DNA of 64,000 bases from Actinocatenispora thailandica (GTDB lineage Bacteria; Actinomycetota; Actinomycetes; Mycobacteriales; Micromonosporaceae), in contig NZ_AP023355.1 of the NCBI RefSeq assembly GCF_016865425.1, forward strand, positions 3,098,198-3,162,197, written 5' to 3'. Positions 59,600 to 64,000 of the stretch are shown piece after piece; positions within the stretch are counted from its first letter, which is position 1, and every line of letters begins with the position of its first letter. The notes beneath the pieces were generated by a model. The model was not told the origin of the DNA. It was given only the letters and a program-made list of their open reading frames with translations, and made no database searches. A program made the translations under genes and the position numbers.

Positions 59600-59600
59600 G

Positions 59601-59810
59601 TCAGGCGGCGTGCGCCGAGCTGCGGTGTGGCGCGGGGCCACGGTGCGGGGTGATGGGGCTGCCGTCGGGCAGCAGCTGGCCGGTGTCGTCGAACAGCACG
59701 ACGCCGTTGCACAGCAGGCTCCAGCCCTGTTCGGGGTGGGTGAACAGGATTCGCGCCGCCTCGCGCGCCGGGTCGTCGGCGGCTGGGCAGGGCGGCTGGT
59801 GCTGGCACAT
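59601..59810 (-). CDS. DUF5999 family small protein
   Basis: 69 residues. The start MCQHQPPCPAADDPAREAA and the core HPEQGWSLLCNGVVLFDDTGQLLPDG, with a terminal ITPHRGPAPHR, are diagnostic of DUF5999, found widely in actinobacteria. Two N-terminal cysteines in a CxHxxxC arrangement plus a third Cys might bind metal, but the role is unknown. The ATG at 59810 is chosen over an upstream ATG because the family begins MCQHQPPCP. Confidence 0.88.
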   Translation of the reverse strand: MCQHQPPCPAADDPAREAARILFTHPEQGWSLLCNGVVLFDDTGQLLPDGSPITPHRGPAPHRSSAHAA

Positions 59811-59992
59811 GGTGTGGTCTCCAGTGGTGATGGCGGCGCGCCGCGGATCGGGGCCGTGCACGCCTCATGGTGGCGTGTCCCCTCAACCGAACGACGTGAC
59901 GTGGCCGCGGTGACGGCGCGGATCCGCCCGATCGGGTGCCGTGCCGGCGGTTCACCGCCCCCGGCCAGCGCCGTGGTGCTAGCCGTTGCGGG

Positions 59993-61828
59993 TCAGTCGG
60001 AGGTGGGTGGGGCGCCGCTGAACAGCGCCGTCAGCAGCACCTTGGAGACCTCGGTGGGGCTGCTCGCGGCGTAGGTGCGGCCGCCGGAGGCCTGCGAGAT
60101 GGTCTGCAACGACGACAGGTCGACACCGCTGCCGTACCCGACGGTGACCACCGGCAGCGGATGGTTCTTGTCCGCGCCGGCGTTGAGGGTGCTGGTCAGC
60201 TCGCCCAGGCCGGTCTTGCTGGCGGAGTCGTTGCCGGAGCCGGTGACCACCACGATCCGGTTGCTGGCGTCGTTCTGGTAGTGCTTGCGCATCATCTGGT
60301 ACGCGGCGGCGACCGTGTCGTAGAGGGTGGGTTCACCGACCGGCTGCAGCGCGTCCAGCGCGTCGTTGATCGCCACCCGGCGGGTGGCGCCGTGGTAGGT
60401 GCCGTTGAGCTTGTCGACCGGGACGATCTCCTCGTAGTCGGCCGAGTCGCCCTTGACGTGGCTCGCGTAGTCCCACAGGCCCAGTCTGGCGCCCGGCCCG
60501 AACAGGGTGATCGCCTCGGCGACGGCGTCGCTGGCCAGCTGCAGCTTGGTCTTGTCGGTGCCGGGAACCTTCTCTCCCATCCCGGCGGACACATCCATGA
60601 TCAGCAGCACGTTGCTGTCGCGGGAGATCGACGTCCACATCGACACGGTCTGCGACACCGAGTCGGGGCTCATCACCTTGCGCGGGAGGGTGGGCACCTT
60701 GCGTTCCACCCCGTTGGCGGCGGTCATCAGCGGCCCCGGGCGGCGGGACGCGTCGCGGTAGCCGGCGTCGCGGAACGCCTTCTTCGCGGTACCCGAGCGC
60801 AGGTCGGTGAGGAACTTCTGGGCGATGTCGGTGCGGACCCGCTGCGCGTCGTCGTTGATGCCCGGAGTGGTCTGCTGCGACCAGCTCAGCGTCAGGTAGG
60901 GGAAGTCGGCGTCGGCGCTGCCGTCCGACGGGTACACCGCGGTCAGCGGCACCTTCGGCCCGTCCTGGTTGTAGCTGATCACGTCCTGTTCCAGGGCGGG
61001 GAACGCGGACACCGTCTTGAGCACCGCGGTGGTGCTGGTCGAGTCGGCCGACTCCAGCTTCTGGATGACCTGCTGGGTGTCGGTGGGGTGGGCGGCGCCG
61101 ACCTGCCAGATCTGGTTGAGGCTCAGCCGCTCGGCGGTGGAGATGTCGCCGTCGTCGTTGGCGTCGGCCATGGCCGTGACCGCGTGCAGACCGGCTGTGG
61201 AGGTGGTCGCGTCGGTCATGTCGACCCGGATGCCGCCCCAGCTGGCGTGGCCGTACTTCGCCCACACCTTGCCGGCGTACTCGGTGGCGAGCTGGTTCCA
61301 GGTCAGCTTCGGGGCGACCTTCTTCATCACCGCGGCCATCGGCTTGGGCATGGCGATCACCGCGGGGCTGCGCGCCAGGCTGGGGCGGCGCTCGGGCAGC
61401 ATCCGTGCCGCGTCCGGCCGCGACGCCGCCAGCTGCATCCACAGGCTGGACTCGGGCACCCAGGCGTCGGGCCGGGTGCCGTCGGTGCGGGGATCCCAGC
61501 TGGGTGCCAGCGCCGCCGCCACCGACGCGGAGTCGCGCGGGACCACGCTGATCTTCGCGCAGTGCCCGTCGACGGCGGGGCTGCCCTGCATCCAGGTCTG
61601 CGCCTGCTTGTCGATGATGCTGGACACGGCCGGGTCGGCGTAGACGGTGGCGGTGACGGCGCTGCCGCCGCAGCCGCGGGTCACCAGCACCACCCAGGTG
61701 GTCGTCAGGCCGGCCAGGACCAGCACGCAGATCGCGGTGATGATGATCCACGGCGCGATGACCAGGTGCTTGCCGATCCTGCGCCGGTGGGAGCGCAGGC
61801 CGCCCTTGGCGTGGTTGCCACGCGGCAC
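59993..61828 (-). CDS. Membrane-anchored substrate-binding / von Willebrand A domain protein
   Basis: 611 residues. A short basic cytoplasmic N-terminus, a signal-anchor helix (about residues 23-46) and a large outer part. Residues 55-395 resemble an extracellular solute-binding protein (ATVYADPAVSSIIDKQAQTWM, VVPRDSASVAAALAPSWDP, DAWVPESSLWMQLAAS, ADFPYLTLSWSQQT). Residues about 420-610 form a VWA domain (SNVLLIMDVSAGMGEK, GLWDYASHVKGDSADYEEIVPV, NRIVVVTGSGND). The MIDAS start is DVSAG rather than DxSxS, so metal binding may be weakened. The function is unknown. The GTG follows GGGAGG six bases upstream. It is alone, with DUF6319 next upstream on the same strand. Confidence 0.82.
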   Translation of the reverse strand: MPRGNHAKGGLRSHRRRIGKHLVIAPWIIITAICVLVLAGLTTTWVVLVTRGCGGSAVTATVYADPAVSSIIDKQAQTWMQGSPAVDGHCAKISVVPRDSASVAAALAPSWDPRTDGTRPDAWVPESSLWMQLAASRPDAARMLPERRPSLARSPAVIAMPKPMAAVMKKVAPKLTWNQLATEYAGKVWAKYGHASWGGIRVDMTDATTSTAGLHAVTAMADANDDGDISTAERLSLNQIWQVGAAHPTDTQQVIQKLESADSTSTTAVLKTVSAFPALEQDVISYNQDGPKVPLTAVYPSDGSADADFPYLTLSWSQQTTPGINDDAQRVRTDIAQKFLTDLRSGTAKKAFRDAGYRDASRRPGPLMTAANGVERKVPTLPRKVMSPDSVSQTVSMWTSISRDSNVLLIMDVSAGMGEKVPGTDKTKLQLASDAVAEAITLFGPGARLGLWDYASHVKGDSADYEEIVPVDKLNGTYHGATRRVAINDALDALQPVGEPTLYDTVAAAYQMMRKHYQNDASNRIVVVTGSGNDSASKTGLGELTSTLNAGADKNHPLPVVTVGYGSGVDLSSLQTISQASGGRTYAASSPTEVSKVLLTALFSGAPPTSD

Positions 61829-61956
61829 GTCGCCTCCCTGGGGGTGTGGGAACGCCGACGGCAGCGGCCGCCGAATCTGGCACAGTGTAGGGCGTGCCGA
61901 GGCGGCCGGCGCGGTCGCGCGGGTACCGGTGGTGAAACGGCTCGCACAGCCGCCGT

Positions 61957-62681
61957 TCAGTCGATCTGCGGCAACTCCGCCAGCCGGGCCTCCACTTCGG
62001 CCAGCTCACGGCGCAGTTGCTCGGCCCGCTCCGCGGCAGCGTCACGGGCGGCAGCGACGATCTCACCGACAGCATCGGTGACGGCCGGTGTGTCGAGCAG
62101 CTCCACCATCTTGAGGGCGTCAACGGCCCGCACCGGTGCAGGTTTGGCCAGCGCTCGGGATCCGCGGTGGGCCTGCACCGACCAGTCGCCGTCCTGCCAG
62201 GTCAGGGTCACCGACAGCTCCGCCGGGCCCTTCGCCTTGGTGCGTCGGCCGGCGGCGCGCGGTGAACCGGCCGGCTTCGTGTCCGCGGCCGGCGCGGCGT
62301 CGACCGGCGCGGCGGGTTTCGCGCTGGGCACGGCGGCGGTCGCGGCCGGTTTCGCGGTCGCCGCCGCCGGCCGGGCCACGTCCGGTTGCGCCGCGGCAGG
62401 CTTCGGGGACGCCGGCTTCGGGGTCGACGGTTTCGCCGGCCGGCGCGGCGCCTTGCCGGGCAGTTGCAGGTCACCGGGCGCGAACTCCAGCTTGTCGCGA
62501 CCGAACCGAACGCTGATGTACTCGTCGGCGGCGGTCGGGTCGCCGACCGCGGTCACCTGGCCGGTCTGTCCGGCGATCTGCCCGGCGGCGGCGGTGAACA
62601 CCACCTTGGGCCGCCGCCCGGATGACACCGCGCTGCGCAGCGTCTCGATGTCGTCGACCGACAGTCCTCGGGGGCGGCCAT
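61957..62681 (-). CDS. DUF6319-like protein, apparent frameshift after start codon
   Basis: An N-terminal domain (GLSVDDIETLRSAVSSGRRPKVVFTAAAGQIAGQTGQVTAVGDP, then YISVRFGRDKLEFAPGDLQLP) precedes a long Pro/Ala/Lys-rich linker, and then a C-terminal part with VSLTW-like SVTLTWQDGDWSVQAHRGSRALAKP ending in a helical AERAEQLRRELAEVEARLAEL. It resembles DUF6319, a family I recall from actinobacteria. An ATG at 62681 has a perfect AGGAGG at 62696-62691 but is out of frame. One extra C in the five-C run at 62674-62670 gives MAAPRGLSVDD and a 241-residue protein. Without it, the in-frame start would be 58 bases upstream with unlike residues. Confidence 0.75.
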
Positions 62682-62789
62682 GGCACCCAACCTCCTGATC
62701 GTGATCTGTTTCGCGGGTCGTGCTGATTGATACCAGCACCCTGCGACATCGTGACGATCAGTCCGGTCCGTACCGGTCGGCGCCCGGCG

Positions 62790-64000
62790 TCACAGGATCA
62801 GGCTGGCCACCATGATCAGGCCCAGCCCGACCACCGAGATGATCGTCTCCATCACCGACCAGCTCTTGAACGTGTCCCCGACGCTCATCCCGAAGAACTC
62901 CTTGACCAGCCAGAACCCGGCGTCGTTGACGTGCGAAAAGAACAGCGACCCGGCGCCGATCGCGAGCGCCACCAGCGGCTTGTTGACGGTGATGTCCGGG
63001 GAGGCGACGAGCGGCGCCATGATGCCCGCGGCGGTGACGGTGGCCACCGTGGCCGAACCGGTGGCCAGCCGGATCAGCACCGCGACACCCCACGCCAGCA
63101 GCAGCGGAGACAGGTGGCTGGTCTCGGCGGCCTTCTTGATCGCGTCGGCGATACCGGAGTCGATCAGGATCTGTTTGAACCCGCCGCCGGCGCCGATGAT
63201 CATCAGGATGCCGGCGGCCGGCAGCAGCGCGTCCCCGACGTACTCGGTGATCTTCTTGCCGCCGAAGCCGCGGAACACGCCGAAGGTGAACATCGCGACG
63301 AGCAGCGCGATCAGCAACGCCACGATCGGCTCACCGATGAAGTCGGCCCACTGCAGCAGCCCGGAGCCCTTCGGCAGGGTGATCTCCGCCAGGGTGCGCA
63401 GCAGCATCAGCGCGACCGGCAGCAGGATCGTGAACAGGGTGACGGCGAAGCTCGGCGGGTTGTCGACCCGGCGGGTCTGCGCGACCTGCTCCAGCAGCTT
63501 CTGCGTCGGGTGCGGGTGCGCGAAGCGGGCCGCGACCCGGGCGAACAGTGGCCCGGCGATGATCACTGTCGGGATCGCGATGATCAGCCCGATCAGCAGC
63601 GTCTGCCCCAGGTCGGCGTGGATCGCGCTGATCGCCACGAGCGGCCCGGGGTGCGGCGGTACCAGGCCGTGCAGCACCGACAGGCCGGCCAGCGCCGGGA
63701 TGCCGACCATGATGTACACGTTGCTGCGCCGGACCGCGGCCTCCTGGGCGGTGCCCTCGGCCTGCTGCTGCACTTCCCGGGCCATGGTCAGGATCAGCGG
63801 CAGCAGCAGCACCAGGCCGATCTCGAAGAACATCGGGATGCCGATGATGCCGGCCACCAGCGCCATGATCCAGGGCACCGTACGAGGTTTCGCGTGCCGC
63901 AGCAGGGTGTCGGCGATCTGTTGGGCGCCGCCGGACTCCGACAGCAGCTTGCCGAGCATCGTGCCCAGTGCGATCACCACACCGACGCTGCCCAGCACCG
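62790..64000 (-). CDS. GntP-family gluconate:H+ symporter (N-terminus outside window)
   Basis: At least 403 residues and about 11 transmembrane segments remain; GntP proteins have about 440-450. Family features: GTMLGKLLSESGGAQQIADTLL, GIIGIPMFFEIGLVLLLPL, GIPALAGLSVLHGLVPPHPGPL, AAGILMIIGAGGGFKQILIDSG, RLATGSATVATVTAAGI and FFSHVNDAGFWLVKEFFGMS. It takes up gluconate or related sugar acids with protons. The start lies beyond the right edge. Whether it is linked to a gluconate kinase cannot be seen. Confidence 0.93.
   Translation of the reverse strand, partial: VLGSVGVVIALGTMLGKLLSESGGAQQIADTLLRHAKPRTVPWIMALVAGIIGIPMFFEIGLVLLLPLILTMAREVQQQAEGTAQEAAVRRSNVYIMVGIPALAGLSVLHGLVPPHPGPLVAISAIHADLGQTLLIGLIIAIPTVIIAGPLFARVAARFAHPHPTQKLLEQVAQTRRVDNPPSFAVTLFTILLPVALMLLRTLAEITLPKGSGLLQWADFIGEPIVALLIALLVAMFTFGVFRGFGGKKITEYVGDALLPAAGILMIIGAGGGFKQILIDSGIADAIKKAAETSHLSPLLLAWGVAVLIRLATGSATVATVTAAGIMAPLVASPDITVNKPLVALAIGAGSLFFSHVNDAGFWLVKEFFGMSVGDTFKSWSVMETIISVVGLGLIMVASLIL

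Overview
The window is 64 kb of very GC-rich DNA with frequent GTG starts, 4-nt start/stop overlaps and strong third-position G/C. It carries several actinobacterial marker genes: bldD, mihF, a GarA/FtsR block, a DUF5999 protein and a degenerate priA. It is a chromosomal segment of a high-GC actinobacterium. A Micromonosporales-like or related filamentous lineage is my guess from gene content, not something the sequence proves. I saw no insertion sequence, phage, CRISPR array or rRNA operon. One tRNA gene (tRNA-Pro, anticodon GGG) is present.

Layout. 0-1.4 kb: a truncated tetR divergent from an FAD monooxygenase, with paired operator dyads between them. 1.5-5.5 kb: a PTS-type dihydroxyacetone kinase operon (dhaK, dhaL, and a DhaM fused to HPr and a full-length Enzyme I). 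5.6-20 kb: the conserved rarA, DUF948, alaS, ruvX, mltG, aroE, prepilin peptidase, aroC-K-B-Q, efp, nusB, bldD segment, which makes chorismate and services translation, replication and the cell wall. 20.2-29.6 kb: a complete pyrimidine operon (pyrR-pyrB-pyrC-carA-carB-pyrD-pyrF) with a PyrR-binding hairpin in its leader. 29.8-39.6 kb: mihF, gmk, rpoZ, coaBC, metK, priA, def, fmt, rsmB. 39.8-45.8 kb: accessory genes, namely a MarR gene with an MFS transporter fused to a universal-stress domain, a membrane-anchored endonuclease/phosphatase-fold protein, an F420/NADP-type reductase, and an FAD monooxygenase-TetR pair with two strong palindromic operators.

45.9-49.6 kb is a compact four-gene operon (BadF-type sugar kinase, ceramidase-fold hydrolase, SIS protein, GntR/UTRA regulator) behind a DasR-like palindrome. 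It looks like an aminosugar-processing unit with no transporter, and it is the best candidate here for an incompletely described system. 50.1-59.6 kb follows the mycobacterial Rv1822-Rv1832 order: a CDP-alcohol phosphatidyltransferase, DUF881-Sbp-DUF881, gcvH, garA, ftsR, DUF151, a second merR, then a tandem glycine riboswitch and gcvP. 59.6-64 kb holds DUF5999, a von Willebrand/substrate-binding lipid-anchored or membrane-anchored protein, a DUF6319-like protein and a truncated GntP permease, all on the minus strand.

Three genes (rsmB, gcvP and the DUF6319-like gene) are each broken by one missing base in a short C or G run. The shared pattern suggests homopolymer under-calling in the assembly rather than three separate pseudogenes. 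Several regulator-linked promoters place a TANNNT -10 box exactly seven bases before the start codon, which implies leaderless transcripts.
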